Position numbers and translations under genes: made by a program. From [Leptolyngbya] sp. JSC-1 (lineage in GTDB: Bacteria > Cyanobacteriota > Cyanobacteriia > Elainellales > Elainellaceae): a DNA stretch of 64,000 nucleotides. This document shows, in pieces, positions 26,432-35,212 of the stretch. Numbering within the stretch: the first letter of the stretch is position 1; every line of letters starts with the position of its first letter. The notes under the pieces were generated by a model. The model did no database searches, was not told the origin of the DNA, and was given only the letters and a program-made list of their open reading frames with translations. The DNA lies in the NCBI GenBank assembly GCA_000733415.1, contig KL662191.1, positions 3,893,218 through 3,957,217 of the forward strand, given 5' to 3'.

Positions 26432-26722
26432 GTGGCAGACAAAGAAGATCAAAAGGACCAATTTTTCTACCCACGCGCCCGCTACTACGGCGACTTCAAG
26501 CCAGAAAATTTAGCTTTTAACGCTAATCTACAAGAATTTGCTCAGCGAGTAGCCTATATTTGCGGTTTAGAAACGGGCGGCAAACTTGCACCGGAGGAAG
26601 CCTATGAAGAGATTCGTCGCCTATGGAAGCAGCTAAAGCGCTCAAAAAGTGAATTGCTAGATACCCCCAAACCGCCTCCGCCCGAATTACCGAATGACGA
26701 AGACCTGCCTCCCGGAGGGTGA
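26432..26722 (+). CDS. DUF7219 cyanobacterial conserved protein
   Basis: About 96 residues. KDQFFYPRARYYGDFKPENL and then AFNANLQEFAQRVAYICGLETGGKL form the block conserved in this cyanobacterial family; a basic helix (EEIRRLWKQLKRSKSELL) and a Pro-rich tail follow. Function unknown; it is soluble. I chose the GTG at 26432 (VADKEDQKD) because family members begin just before this block. An ATG at 26390 would add 14 residues of a different character and lies inside an inverted repeat. Confidence 0.75.
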   Translation: MADKEDQKDQFFYPRARYYGDFKPENLAFNANLQEFAQRVAYICGLETGGKLAPEEAYEEIRRLWKQLKRSKSELLDTPKPPPPELPNDEDLPPGG

Positions 26723-26731
26723 AGGGGCTGT

Positions 26732-26767
26732 TTTTATTTAGCTTAGGAGTTTTATTTAGCTTAGGAG
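26732..26767. repeat. 18-bp tandem duplication over a stop codon
   Basis: Two perfect copies of TTTTATTTAGCTTAGGAG. The second copy carries the stop codon and last codon of the minus-strand phosphatase gene. Confidence 0.92.
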
Positions 26768-27513
26768 TGGAGAAGCTGGTGGCGCTTGAGCACTCTAGCT
26801 GGATTAACTTGAACCGTCGCCTCTGGCAAAGGCAGCACCCGCGCTTTGCGCTGAAACACATTCACCTGGTAAACCTGCTGATGCGTCATATCAACGCCCG
26901 TCAGCCAACCGCTTTTGGGATGATAGGCACCTGTGTCGATATCCAACCAACCCTGGCCCTGAGCCAGTGTTCCAGGTGCAACGCCCGGTAGAGTAAAGGT
27001 GATGGTATGGCCCGTGATGATTAGCTTATCTGGGAAATAGGGTTTGGCAGTGCTGTGAAACTCTTCCCGAATCCAGCAGTATTCGTGGGCCGTTTGCTCA
27101 TGGATAGGTAGATCAGGATGTAACCCAGCATGGACCAGCCAGATATCGCCTAAATCAACATGAGTCGGTAGGGTGCGCAACCAATCTAGGTTTTCTAACA
27201 ACGTTTCTGGTTTGCTGTAACTGGCAACCGTGGACTGACCACCGCTTTGCAGCCATGCTTGCAGAGCTAAGTGAGAGACCTTAGTTCCTGGGAAAGCTTC
27301 TAATAAAAGCTGTTCATGGTTGCCAAGCACGCAGACAAAGTCATTTTCTCTGACAAACTGAACCACTTGAGCACTCTTAGGACCGCGATCAATTAAATCG
27401 CCAACGAAATAGAGTTGATCCTCTGCTCTAGGGTCAATCGCCTCTAACAGCCTCATCAAACCGTCGTAATGACCGTGCACATCACCAATGAAAATGCGAC
27501 GACCGCTAGACAC
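26761..27513 (-). CDS. Metallophosphoesterase, PPP/ApaH-like phosphatase
   Basis: 250 residues with all PPP metal motifs: GDVHGH (D11, H13), GDLIDRG (38-44), GNHEQ (64-68), and the later HAG and GHT histidines. This two-metal centre is shared by bacterial serine/threonine phosphatases (PrpA/PrpB type) and diadenosine tetraphosphatases. The size fits either; I lean to a PrpA-like protein phosphatase. Cytosolic and apparently monocistronic. Its stop lies within an 18-bp tandem duplication. Confidence 0.9.
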   Translation of the reverse strand: MSSGRRIFIGDVHGHYDGLMRLLEAIDPRAEDQLYFVGDLIDRGPKSAQVVQFVRENDFVCVLGNHEQLLLEAFPGTKVSHLALQAWLQSGGQSTVASYSKPETLLENLDWLRTLPTHVDLGDIWLVHAGLHPDLPIHEQTAHEYCWIREEFHSTAKPYFPDKLIITGHTITFTLPGVAPGTLAQGQGWLDIDTGAYHPKSGWLTGVDMTHQQVYQVNVFQRKARVLPLPEATVQVNPARVLKRHQLLHS

Positions 27514-27978
27514 GCTAATTCAATCCTTTGCTAAAACAAACAGTAATCAATGGCTGAAAAGATACCCCTGGTTGGGTTGTGGCGCTTGTTTACAGGTCAG
27601 GCGCTCAATATAAGCCTAAAACCCATTCAAATTTCGAGGGTCGATGCATCCAGGACTGGGTTTCGCAGCATAAGCGACGATTTTCTAGCTAAATCTAATA
27701 GTGCCCTCGAACACTTCAGAATTCATCAACTATCTTTAGGATAGTTTGAGTAAGCTACGATACGCTATCTTCATTCAGCGCTTCATTCAGGCTCAGTGCA
27801 CTAGTGGGTAACTAAGGCTGAACGATCGGACGGAAGCACGCGCTACAGGCTCAGAAGGAGCAAGTCAGCGGAAGGCAACTAGCAGCACATAGGATAGAAC
27901 CGCCAATTATTCCCTGCTCGTTCTCTACAATCTCTACAATTCGATGCTTGCTCTAATGCAGATATTCATCGGCTTGAC
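27514..27978. other. Intergenic region, no convincing gene
   Basis: 465 bp between two minus-strand genes. A 64-codon plus-strand frame at 27550 has no family resemblance and no ribosome site, so I do not call it. I see no repeat or hairpin of note. Confidence 0.5.
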
Positions 27979-28695
27979 CTACTGACTCAAAGCCCGCAAA
28001 AACGCCTGCATTGAAGCCAGCAAACCCTTCTTACGCGGCGGCTGAGCCTCGTCCGGATTTTCTCCGGTTGCCGCCATCAAAATTTGATCTAGCGCTTCAC
28101 CGACCGGTTTTTGAGGCGTCTCTGAAACCAGTTCGTAATCAGAATCTTTTTCAACCCAAACCTGCCAACCCGACGGATAGGCCCGAAAAATTGCCGCCTT
28201 TTCCAAAGGTTGCAAATAATAGCAGGACTCAAACAGGTTCAAAAACCGCTCCCGCAGTCGGCGGCCCGCCAAACCAATACCAATGGTGACAATATCCTCC
28301 ATGCGTGGATTCAGCACCACCACCGGACGATCCATCGCCACCTGACACAATTGCTCCACCTCCTGCACCTCTACAGAAGACGGCTCAACAAACAGAATCA
28401 ACTGCTCATCGGGTTGAATCTCCGAGTTCAAATCACGAATGCCTCGAATCGCGTAGGGCTTTTCTCCCCAATCGCGGCGAGCCAGAGCCGCAGCGCCAGC
28501 ATCTGGAAAGTAGACCCGCAACTGACTACCCAAGTCCTCAAACGCAGGAATGAATTGCTGGGCAATCGGCATCATCTTCAGTTCGGGGAACAGTAGCTCC
28601 ACCTGTAAGCGGGTATAGCCAGCGTCTAAAGCGGCCTTGGTTGCCACTTTAGCTTGCTCAACGGCTTCTTCCAGGGTTTGAGGGAGATTGGGCAT
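27979..28695 (-). CDS. DUF1995 protein, LPA3-like
   Basis: 238 residues. The start LPQTLEEAVEQAKVATKAAL and the central VVVLNPRMEDIVTIGIGLAGRRLRERFL are typical of DUF1995, found in cyanobacteria and plastids. A plant member (LPA3) helps photosystem II assembly; a similar role here is inference. No signal peptide. The C-terminal ~25 residues form a basic amphipathic helix. Confidence 0.85.
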   Translation of the reverse strand: MPNLPQTLEEAVEQAKVATKAALDAGYTRLQVELLFPELKMMPIAQQFIPAFEDLGSQLRVYFPDAGAAALARRDWGEKPYAIRGIRDLNSEIQPDEQLILFVEPSSVEVQEVEQLCQVAMDRPVVVLNPRMEDIVTIGIGLAGRRLRERFLNLFESCYYLQPLEKAAIFRAYPSGWQVWVEKDSDYELVSETPQKPVGEALDQILMAATGENPDEAQPPRKKGLLASMQAFLRALSQ

Positions 28696-28776
28696 GATAA
28701 ATCTTAAAAAGACTAGAAAAATCAGACGTTAGCTAAATTCTTAAATCAAACTCTGCGTCTTTTCAGTGGATCGGCA

Positions 28777-29292
28777 TCAGATGGCAGTAGGGTCAATGTA
28801 ACCTTGCAGGTTCAATGGATTCAGTTGGCGCAAAATTCGGGTCGCTTTGTTAGTGACATTTGGAGCACCGTTGACCACTACAATATACTTGCCTTCTTTA
28901 AGAAAATTTCGGTACGGTAGTGCGTCGCCACTGCCTACACTCAGGCCAATTCCACCACCGACAAAAAAGCTGCCCATCGCGCCAGCGACTGCCCCCAGTA
29001 ATCCGCCAATCACATGGTTGCCTAAAGTTCCAACCGCCGGAACAAGCTGATATTGGGTGGAGACGTTAAACAGCCATCCGCCAATAAATCCAAAGGGAAC
29101 CAGCCACATAGCCATGAGTTTAGCCTGCTTACGGGCAGGCTTTTTGGGATCGATAAAGCCAAATTCATCGGCAGTTTTGTAACCATCCCCAATGATGCTG
29201 ACTTGGGATATGGGCATGCCTTCTTTTTCGAGTTGGGCGTAAGCGGCCTCTGCTTCACTTCGATTGGCAACAACAGCAATCACATAATTCAT
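28777..29292 (-). CDS. Small membrane protein with Gly-zipper segment (GSP17M-like N-domain)
   Basis: 171 residues from the ATG at 29292 (three fewer than the longest frame). A ferredoxin-like N-terminal segment (~1-35, YVIAVVANRSEAEAAYAQLE) is followed by two hydrophobic regions (~55-75 and ~85-120) rich in glycine (HVIGGLLGAVAGAMGSFFVG), then a final strand (KYIVVVNG). The N-domain resembles stress proteins of the YflT/GSP17M type. I infer a membrane-associated stress protein; function unknown. Confidence 0.7.
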   Translation of the reverse strand: MNYVIAVVANRSEAEAAYAQLEKEGMPISQVSIIGDGYKTADEFGFIDPKKPARKQAKLMAMWLVPFGFIGGWLFNVSTQYQLVPAVGTLGNHVIGGLLGAVAGAMGSFFVGGGIGLSVGSGDALPYRNFLKEGKYIVVVNGAPNVTNKATRILRQLNPLNLQGYIDPTAI

Positions 29293-29356
29293 AGCAACCA
29301 CTGCATCGGAAACTGCATCTAGAACTGCAAACCAGACTCAATATCTCCACCATACC

Positions 29357-29389
29357 AGTTCACGATCAGTTCACGACCAGTTCACGCGC
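29357..29389. repeat. 11-bp tandem repeat, three copies
   Basis: AGTTCACGATC, AGTTCACGACC, AGTTCACGCGC: the first nine bases are constant except in the last copy's eighth to ninth base. Confidence 0.88.
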
Positions 29390-29443
29390 TCCCCATAGGC
29401 TCCACCATCACTCAAAACTACGTGCTACGCACAGGCTGCGCCA

Positions 29444-29457
29444 ACAAAACTCAAAAC
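29444..29457 (-). repeat. Heptamer repeat next to the recQ stop codon
   Basis: ACAAAAC and TCAAAAC abut the recQ stop; another TCAAAAC is at 29412. On the recQ strand the unit reads GTTTTGA, as at the other four loci. Confidence 0.85.
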
Positions 29458-31329
29458 TTAAATCGCCTCTTCTTGGCAAAACTTCCGAATCGCCTCCACA
29501 AATCGAGGGCCATAGCGAGCCAGCTTGTGACTGCCTACGCCCGAAATCTGCGAGAAGTCATCGATGGTCTGAGGCTGAAGTTGGGCCATCAGGCGCAGGC
29601 TAGAGTCGGCGAATACCACATAGGGCGGCACAGCCTGTTCGTCAGCAATCTGCTTGCGTAGCTTACGCAGCAGGTCGAATAGCATTTCGGCATTGGCTTT
29701 GGCTTCGGTAGACGCGCTTTGGACTACGGCTGGACGGTTGGGTAAGGAGATGTACACCGTTCGCTGCTTGCGCAAAACTTCCCAACTCAAGGCATTTAGC
29801 TTTAGAACCGAATAACCATCAGCGGTTTCATCCATCAGGCCCTGGTGTAGCAGGGAGCGTCCTAGAGTACGCCATTCTTCTGCTGTGTGATCTTTGCCAA
29901 TCCCATAGGTGGAAAGCTGGTCATGCCGGTTAGCTAGAATCCGCTTTTCTTTAGAACCGCGCAGCACCTCAATAATGTAGGTCATGCCATAGCGCTCTTT
30001 GCAGCGAGCCACACAAGACAAAAACTTCTGGGCTTCGATTGTCCAATCTTGCAGGGAGCGGGGTCGCAGACAGTTATCGCAGTTGCCGCAGTTGCCAGCA
30101 AACCGTTCGCCAAAATAGCCCAACTGAATCGTGCGGCGGCACTCGATTCCCTCTGCGTAGTCGATCACCTGGCGTAACTGCTGACGGGCAATTTGCTGTT
30201 CGGCCTCTAACGGTTCACCCGTGAGCGGATCCACCTTTTGGTCAATCAAGTATTCAATGGTGCGAATATCGCTAAAGCTGAAGAACAAAATGCATTGGGC
30301 GGGTTCGCCATCGCGTCCGGCGCGTCCCGACTCTTGGTAATAGCCCTCCAGATTGCGCGGCAGGTCGTAGTGAATCACAAACCGGACATCGGGCTTGTTG
30401 ATCCCCATACCAAAGGCGATTGTCGCTACCATTACCCGGACATCATCCCGAATAAAGCGGGTCTGATTCTCTTTGCGGACGGTATCACTCAAGCCTGCAT
30501 GATAAGGCAATGCCTCAATACCAGCCTCTTGCAGCCGTTGGGTAATTTCATCCACTTTTTTACGGCTCAAGCAATAAACAATCCCTGCACCGGAGGTTTG
30601 ACGCATCAGGCGAATCAGTTCTCGGTAGGCTTGCTTGGGCTTGGGGCGAACTTCGTAGTACAGGTTGGGCCGGTTAAAGCTAGCAATGTGAATTAACGGC
30701 TGCTGTAAGCCGAGCTGCTGCGTGATGTCTTGCCGAACTCTGGCGGTGGCTGTAGCAGTGAGGGCCAGTACGGGCACGGTGGGATAGCGCTGCCGCAGTT
30801 GCTGGAGCTGCCGATATTCTGGACGGAAATCATGCCCCCATTCGGAAACGCAGTGGGCTTCATCGATGGCCAAGGTGGAAATGCCGATCTGAACAGCCAC
30901 CTGATCGAGAAAGTCAAGAAATGCCTCGGTCAAAATTCGCTCTGGTGCGACATAGAGCAGTTTAATTTTGCCTTGAAGAATCTGCTGGGACCGCCGCCGC
31001 ACTTCTGCCCCACTCACGGTGCTATTGAGAAAAGTCGCACCAATGCCATTGTCCTGCAAGGCTTCGACCTGATCTTGCATCAGCGCAATCAAGGGAGAAA
31101 TCACAATCGTCAGACCAGACTTGAGCAGGGCTGGAAGCTGGTAGCAAAGGGATTTGCCACCGCCAGTAGGCATGATTGCCAGCGCATCCTGGTTTTGTAG
31201 AACAGCCTCGATGATGGACTGTTGCCCTGGCCGAAAGCTGTCGTAGCCAAAGAAGTATTTCAGAACTTGTTCTGGGCTGGTGAGTTGAGCGTGGTCGAGT
31301 TCAGTAATCAGCGGCGGCAAAGAAGACAT
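29458..31329 (-). CDS. recQ: ATP-dependent DNA helicase RecQ
   Basis: 623 residues from the ATG at 31329. Walker A MPTGGGKSLCYQLPAL, the DEAH box in AIDEAHCVSEWGHDFRPEY, and motif VI GRAGRDG are followed by the RQC zinc site (CRRTIQLGYFGERFAGNCGNC, with CDNC) and a C-terminal HRDC domain (last ~85 residues). It unwinds DNA 3'-5' in repair. The open frame reaches 31491, but those codons run under tRNA-Gln on the other strand and are not conserved, so I use MSSLPPLI as the start. Its stop abuts a heptamer repeat. Confidence 0.96.
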   Translation of the reverse strand: MSSLPPLITELDHAQLTSPEQVLKYFFGYDSFRPGQQSIIEAVLQNQDALAIMPTGGGKSLCYQLPALLKSGLTIVISPLIALMQDQVEALQDNGIGATFLNSTVSGAEVRRRSQQILQGKIKLLYVAPERILTEAFLDFLDQVAVQIGISTLAIDEAHCVSEWGHDFRPEYRQLQQLRQRYPTVPVLALTATATARVRQDITQQLGLQQPLIHIASFNRPNLYYEVRPKPKQAYRELIRLMRQTSGAGIVYCLSRKKVDEITQRLQEAGIEALPYHAGLSDTVRKENQTRFIRDDVRVMVATIAFGMGINKPDVRFVIHYDLPRNLEGYYQESGRAGRDGEPAQCILFFSFSDIRTIEYLIDQKVDPLTGEPLEAEQQIARQQLRQVIDYAEGIECRRTIQLGYFGERFAGNCGNCDNCLRPRSLQDWTIEAQKFLSCVARCKERYGMTYIIEVLRGSKEKRILANRHDQLSTYGIGKDHTAEEWRTLGRSLLHQGLMDETADGYSVLKLNALSWEVLRKQRTVYISLPNRPAVVQSASTEAKANAEMLFDLLRKLRKQIADEQAVPPYVVFADSSLRLMAQLQPQTIDDFSQISGVGSHKLARYGPRFVEAIRKFCQEEAI

Positions 31330-31446
31330 ACAATCCAATCCGATTTTCCTTTTCCCATACTGCCTGAAACTGGATTCGATGGAGAATCTGACTAAATTCT
31401 TGACATATTGCGGAATAGTGCTGCTAGAATGATTGAGGCTGCGCGA

Positions 31447-31518
31447 TGGGGTGTCGCCAAGCGGTAAGGCAGCGGGTTTTGGTCCCGCCATTCCTAGGTT
31501 CGAATCCTAGCACCCCAG
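31447..31518 (+). tRNA. trnQ-UUG: tRNA-Gln (anticodon UUG)
   Basis: 72 nt with a full cloverleaf: acceptor TGGGGTG / CACCCCA plus discriminator G, D arm with AAGCGGTAAGG, anticodon stem GCGGG/CCCGC around TTTTGGT (anticodon TTG), and T arm CTAGG-TTCGAAT-CCTAG. No CCA is encoded, as is usual in cyanobacteria. It supplies glutamine, via the Glu-tRNA(Gln) amidation route in most cyanobacteria. Confidence 0.97.
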
Positions 31519-31631
31519 TTGATTTTTCAGTTAGTTTCTCGACTGTATCAGATGGATCTTTCGCCTAGCTTTGCTGGTAACTGAGCAGCGGCGAATTCAA
31601 TTCGAGGCAGATTTTTGATGGAGTGGCTCTT

Positions 31632-31644
31632 GTAGCTAGGCTAC
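31632..31644. promoter_or_regulatory. Small dyad upstream of ureA
   Basis: GTAGC-TAG-GCTAC, a perfect 5-bp palindrome ~122 bp before ureA. It resembles an NtcA site (GTA-N8-TAC) but its spacing is 7, so an NtcA site is doubtful. Urease genes are often nitrogen-controlled. Confidence 0.25.
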
Positions 31645-31766
31645 CCAGTTGAGGGTAATCTTGCACAACGTCTGCTACCAAGATTGTGGGGCTGATGACA
31701 AGTGGATTTTCTATGTCAGAGTATGCTACTTTCTGCTGACGAACGAGATTCTCCCGTCCAAATTCT

Positions 31767-32069
31767 ATGCAGCTAACTCCACAAGAAAAAGACAAACTGC
31801 TGATTTTTACAGCCGCCCTATTAGCAGAACGACGCAAAGACAAGGGTTTGAAGCTCAATTACCCGGAAGCCATTGCCTATATTTCAGCCGCAATTTTGGA
31901 AGGTGCCCGCGAAGGACGCACTGTAGCAGATTTGATGACCTATGGCACTACGCTGCTAACTCGTGCCGATGTGATGGAGGGCGTCCCGGAAATGATTCAT
32001 GAAGTGCAAGTGGAAGCCACCTTTCCGGATGGTACAAAGCTGGTCACTGTTCATGATCCGATCCGGTAG
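31767..32069 (+). CDS. ureA: Urease subunit gamma
   Basis: 100 residues, the standard UreA length: MQLTPQEKDKLLIFTAALLA, then LNYPEAIAYISAAILEGAREG and the C-terminal VQVEATFPDGTKLVTVHDPI. Urease hydrolyses urea with UreB and UreC; UreA is a structural subunit with no active-site metal ligands. No ureB, ureC or accessory gene follows (the next genes are xseB/xseA on the other strand), so urease genes must be dispersed in this genome, as in some other cyanobacteria. Confidence 0.96.
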   Translation: MQLTPQEKDKLLIFTAALLAERRKDKGLKLNYPEAIAYISAAILEGAREGRTVADLMTYGTTLLTRADVMEGVPEMIHEVQVEATFPDGTKLVTVHDPIR

Positions 32070-32127
32070 GATTTGCTCCGATAGACCTAATGTATTGGGC
32101 AGCACTCCCATGCTCTGAATTGATCAC

Positions 32128-32415
32128 TTAAAACGCTTCTGGCTCGTCCAAAAGCGTTTCAATTAGTAAGTCCACTTGCTGCTGCTGCCGTGTCAGAAAG
32201 GTCTCGCACTGGCGGAGCTGCTCAACGGCAATGGCAAATTGCTCGAACACTTCAGATAGTTCCAGTTCACCTAGCTCAATCCGATTGATGATGGCCTCCA
32301 CTTCCGTCACGGTTACTTCATAATTCCAGTCAGGTGGGAACGTTGGATTGGTAGCTTGCTCCAATGGATTAGAAAACTGATTAGAAGGCGCTTTGGTGGA
32401 ATCCGGATCAGTCAT
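32128..32415 (-). CDS. xseB: Exodeoxyribonuclease VII small subunit
   Basis: 95 residues. The core NYEVTVTEVEAIINRIELGELELSE and the following helical hairpin match XseB, with a longer polar N-terminus (~30 residues) than E. coli. It lies 31 bp downstream of xseA and forms the exonuclease VII complex with it. Confidence 0.92.
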   Translation of the reverse strand: MTDPDSTKAPSNQFSNPLEQATNPTFPPDWNYEVTVTEVEAIINRIELGELELSEVFEQFAIAVEQLRQCETFLTRQQQQVDLLIETLLDEPEAF

Positions 32416-32446
32416 AGAGCTATTGGTTCATGGTTCTAGCAGGTGA

Positions 32447-33721
32447 TTAAGAGTCGGGTAAAGGCGTATCTGCAGCAGGGGATGAACTAATTTCGTTTAC
32501 CGTCACCTTGAGCTGGCCCTGAGCAAGCTGCACGGTCAACTCCTGGCCAAGTGTCACTGCTTCTACCGACCTCACCACCGAGCCATCAGTTTGTCGGGCA
32601 ACAGCATAGCCCCGCCGCAGGACGGCTGCTGGATCAAGGGTAAGCAGCTTCTGGCGCAGTAACTGGCAGTGCTGGGTCGCTTCTTGCAGTCGCCGGCTAG
32701 TAGATTGAATCAACTGCTGGCGTTTCCAAGCGATCGCTTGAGCTTCTTGCCGAATCTGGCGATCGAGGTGAAGCCGATGCACCCGTCCCTTCAGGCGATA
32801 AAGTTGCTCAGAGGCATCTTCCAAATACTCTGTCACAACCTGGCTGAGTTGGGCAATGCGCTGGCGATGCTCGGCATATAGATCGGCCAACAGAGGAACC
32901 GCTTGTTCAGCGGCGGCAGTCGGCGTGTGGGCACAGACATCGGCCACTAGATCGGCCAGAGACTCATCGCGCTGATGCCCAATCCCGGCTACGACTGGAA
33001 TCGGACAGGTAGCAATTGCCCGCACAACCCGCTCGTCGTTGAAGCAAACCATATCCTCAGTGGCTCCACCACCGCGTGACAAAATCAGCACTTCGGCTCG
33101 CCCGTCTCGCACAACTCGATGAATTGCTTGCACAATCGATCCAGGAGCTTGTTCTCCCTGCACTAGCGCCGGAGAGAAGAGCACCTGCAGACCGGGATGG
33201 CGTCGCTTCAGGGTGCGTTTAATGTCTCCCCAAGCAGCAGCCTGCGGCGAAGTAACAACGGCAATGGTTTGGGGATAGGGGGGGAGTGAGCGTTTGCGGT
33301 CTAGATCAAATAAACCTTCGGTTTCCAGGCGTTTACGAAGCTGACGATAGCGGAGTGCTCGCAATCCTTCACCGGCAGGCAAGGCTTGCCACACAATTAG
33401 CTGGTAGCTGCCGCGTTGGGGATGTACATGTACCCGTCCCAGAATAATCAACTGCTCTCCCGGAGCGGGCAGAGTTGCTAAACGATTCAACTGGTTATTC
33501 CACACGACACAGCTAATTGCCGCTTCAGCGTCTGGATCCTGTAGGGTAAAGAAAAGACCACTGCGGTAGCGGGTGGCGCTAGAAACCTCACCCGTCACCC
33601 ACACCTGACGCAACTGATTATCCTGTTCGAGCAGGGCTTGAATATAGGCAGTCAAACCGGCCACGGAAAGCGCGGTATCTGGAATCAGCAGGCTCGGGAG
33701 ATTAGAGGTCATTGGACACAA
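32447..33721 (-). CDS. xseA: Exodeoxyribonuclease VII large subunit
   Basis: 424 residues. An N-terminal OB domain (~8-105, VSGEVSSATRYRSGLFFTL-like) is followed by the catalytic domain with GGGATEDMVCFNDERVVRAI and PVVAGIGHQRDESLADLVADV, then a coiled-coil region that binds XseB. It digests single-stranded DNA from both ends to short oligonucleotides. ATG at 33712 is an alternative start. It is transcribed divergently from recA; the shared spacer holds a LexA-box-like site. Confidence 0.96.
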   Translation of the reverse strand: MCPMTSNLPSLLIPDTALSVAGLTAYIQALLEQDNQLRQVWVTGEVSSATRYRSGLFFTLQDPDAEAAISCVVWNNQLNRLATLPAPGEQLIILGRVHVHPQRGSYQLIVWQALPAGEGLRALRYRQLRKRLETEGLFDLDRKRSLPPYPQTIAVVTSPQAAAWGDIKRTLKRRHPGLQVLFSPALVQGEQAPGSIVQAIHRVVRDGRAEVLILSRGGGATEDMVCFNDERVVRAIATCPIPVVAGIGHQRDESLADLVADVCAHTPTAAAEQAVPLLADLYAEHRQRIAQLSQVVTEYLEDASEQLYRLKGRVHRLHLDRQIRQEAQAIAWKRQQLIQSTSRRLQEATQHCQLLRQKLLTLDPAAVLRRGYAVARQTDGSVVRSVEAVTLGQELTVQLAQGQLKVTVNEISSSPAADTPLPDS

Positions 33722-33778
33722 GCAAACTATTTTTTCGTGACCATTTTTTAACGGCTATGGTTAATTCTAATTTTATTT

Positions 33779-33792
33779 AGTACATTTGTATG
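33779..33792. promoter_or_regulatory. Candidate LexA box
   Basis: AGTACATTTGTATG fits the published cyanobacterial LexA consensus RGTACNNNDGTWCB except for one base (T instead of C). It lies 58 bp before xseA and ~280 bp before recA. Cyanobacterial LexA does not always control SOS genes, so binding is uncertain. Confidence 0.35.
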
Positions 33793-33945
33793 GATAGAAG
33801 ATCAACCAAGTAGGATGGAAGTAGGAGATCAAACAGTCTGCTTATAGAGTAACGAACTTGGCTAAAACCGAACAGTACACTGGATTGCATTACGCGAACT
33901 TCGCCTTGCAGGGCAGTTTGGATGAAACACCGCTTGTGGTCAAAC

Positions 33946-33973
33946 AGTTGCTCCAAACCAGTTGCTCCAAACC
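33946..33973. repeat. 14-bp tandem duplication
   Basis: Two perfect copies of AGTTGCTCCAAACC in the recA upstream region. Confidence 0.92.
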
Positions 33974-34030
33974 AAAAGTCTGCGAGTAGACTGAAAGCAA
34001 TCTGCCCCCCAAACAAGCTACGTCTTTGAG

Positions 34031-34052
34031 ATTTACAGCATATTTACAGCAT
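34031..34052. repeat. 11-bp tandem duplication before recA
   Basis: Two perfect copies of ATTTACAGCAT ending 17 bp before the recA start. Copy number would alter leader length. Confidence 0.9.
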
Positions 34053-34069
34053 TCTGTTTTGAGGTAGGA

Positions 34070-35143
34070 ATGGCTAAAACCAGTAATGAAACGTCTGAGC
34101 GCGATAAAGCCTTAAATTTAGTTTTGACCCAGATTGATCGCACCTTTGGCAAGGGCACTATCATGCGGCTGGGAGATGCGACCCGGATGCGGGTTGAAAC
34201 CATTCCCAGTGGGGCACTCACTCTAGATCTAGCCCTAGGCGGCGGATTGCCCAAGGGCCGGATTATCGAAATCTACGGTCCAGAAAGCTCTGGTAAAACC
34301 ACGCTGGCTCTGCATGCGGTAGCCGAAGTTCAGAAAGGCGGTGGTGTGGCAGCCTATGTAGACGCAGAACATGCCCTCGACCCTACCTATTCGGCAGCCC
34401 TGGGGGTCGATATTGGCAATTTGCTGATTTCCCAGCCCGATACGGGAGAGCAAGCGCTAGAAATCGTCGATCAGTTGGTGCGGTCCAACGCGATTGACAT
34501 TGTGGTCGTGGACTCGGTGGCGGCGCTTGTACCCAGAGCCGAGATCGAGGGAGAGATGGGAGATGCCCATGTCGGCTTGCAGGCCCGTTTGATGAGCCAA
34601 GCTCTGCGGAAAATTACCGGCAACATTGGTAAAACCGGCTGTAGCGTGATTTTTATTAACCAGCTCCGGCAGAAGATCGGCGTCAGCTACGGTAACCCAG
34701 AGACGACTACGGGCGGCAATGCGCTTAAGTTCTACGCTTCGGTGCGGTTGGATATTCGCCGGATTCAAACCCTGAAGAAAGGGAACGAAGAATATGGCAC
34801 CCGCGCCAAGGTGAAGGTGGCTAAAAACAAAATTGCCCCGCCGTTCCGCATCGCCGAGTTTGACATTATCTTCGGCAAGGGCATTTCGACGATGGGCTGC
34901 TTGGTGGATTTGGCCGAGGAAACTGGGGTGATTGTGCGGCGAGGAGCCTGGTACAGCTACAACGGGGAGAACATCAGCCAGGGCCGCGACAATGCCGTCA
35001 AATACTTCGAGGAGAATCCGAACTTTGCCAAGGATATCGAGCAGCAGGTGCGGCAAAAGTTAGAGATGGGAGCGGTAGTCTCCGCCAACTCGGTTGCGCC
35101 GATGGATGAGGACGACGAGCTGGAAGATTATGAAGAGGAATAG
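34070..35143 (+). CDS. recA: Recombinase RecA
   Basis: 357 residues. Walker A GPESSGKT (70-77), Walker B VVVDSVAAL, the DNA-binding loop region GKTGCSVIFINQLRQKIG, and an acidic C-tail (DEDDELEDYEEE) are all present. It forms filaments on single-stranded DNA for recombination and repair. I see no intein. GAGGTAGG precedes the ATG. A GC-rich hairpin follows 14 bp after the stop. Confidence 0.99.
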   Translation: MAKTSNETSERDKALNLVLTQIDRTFGKGTIMRLGDATRMRVETIPSGALTLDLALGGGLPKGRIIEIYGPESSGKTTLALHAVAEVQKGGGVAAYVDAEHALDPTYSAALGVDIGNLLISQPDTGEQALEIVDQLVRSNAIDIVVVDSVAALVPRAEIEGEMGDAHVGLQARLMSQALRKITGNIGKTGCSVIFINQLRQKIGVSYGNPETTTGGNALKFYASVRLDIRRIQTLKKGNEEYGTRAKVKVAKNKIAPPFRIAEFDIIFGKGISTMGCLVDLAEETGVIVRRGAWYSYNGENISQGRDNAVKYFEENPNFAKDIEQQVRQKLEMGAVVSANSVAPMDEDDELEDYEEE

Positions 35144-35157
35144 CTGATTCCCTCTAG

Positions 35158-35181
35158 CCCCCCTTCAATTCAAAAGGGGGG
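35158..35181. terminator. Hairpin after recA
   Basis: CCCCCCTT and AAGGGGGG pair perfectly over 8 bp around CAATTCAA. It lacks a T-run, so it may terminate weakly or be a scattered repeat; a degenerate relative (AGCCCCCTTACCAATTCAAG) lies at 37236. Confidence 0.6.
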
Positions 35182-35212
35182 AACTTACTGATGTACGTTT
35201 ATGTATGAGTTT

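Larger units (their letters stand above)
33722..34069. other. xseA-recA divergent spacer
   Basis: 348 bp without a gene. It holds a LexA-box-like sequence, a 14-bp and an 11-bp tandem duplication, and GAGGTAGG before recA. A short minus-strand frame at 33777-34016 is not credible. Confidence 0.6.

Noticed and set aside
30238..30696. 152-codon plus-strand frame inside recQ
   Set aside because: Antisense shadow with no family resemblance or ribosome site.
29458..31491. RecQ with a 54-residue N-terminal extension
   Set aside because: The extension runs antisense to tRNA-Gln and is not like RecQ, so I use the ATG at 31329.
31632..31644. NtcA site before ureA
   Set aside because: Spacing is 7 instead of 8, so I list the dyad only at low confidence.
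34457..35056. 199-codon minus-strand frame opposite recA
   Set aside because: Shadow of the highly biased recA codon use; no domain.
35158..35181. recA terminator as certain
   Set aside because: The stem is perfect but no T-run follows, and a degenerate relative at 37236 suggests a repeat family.
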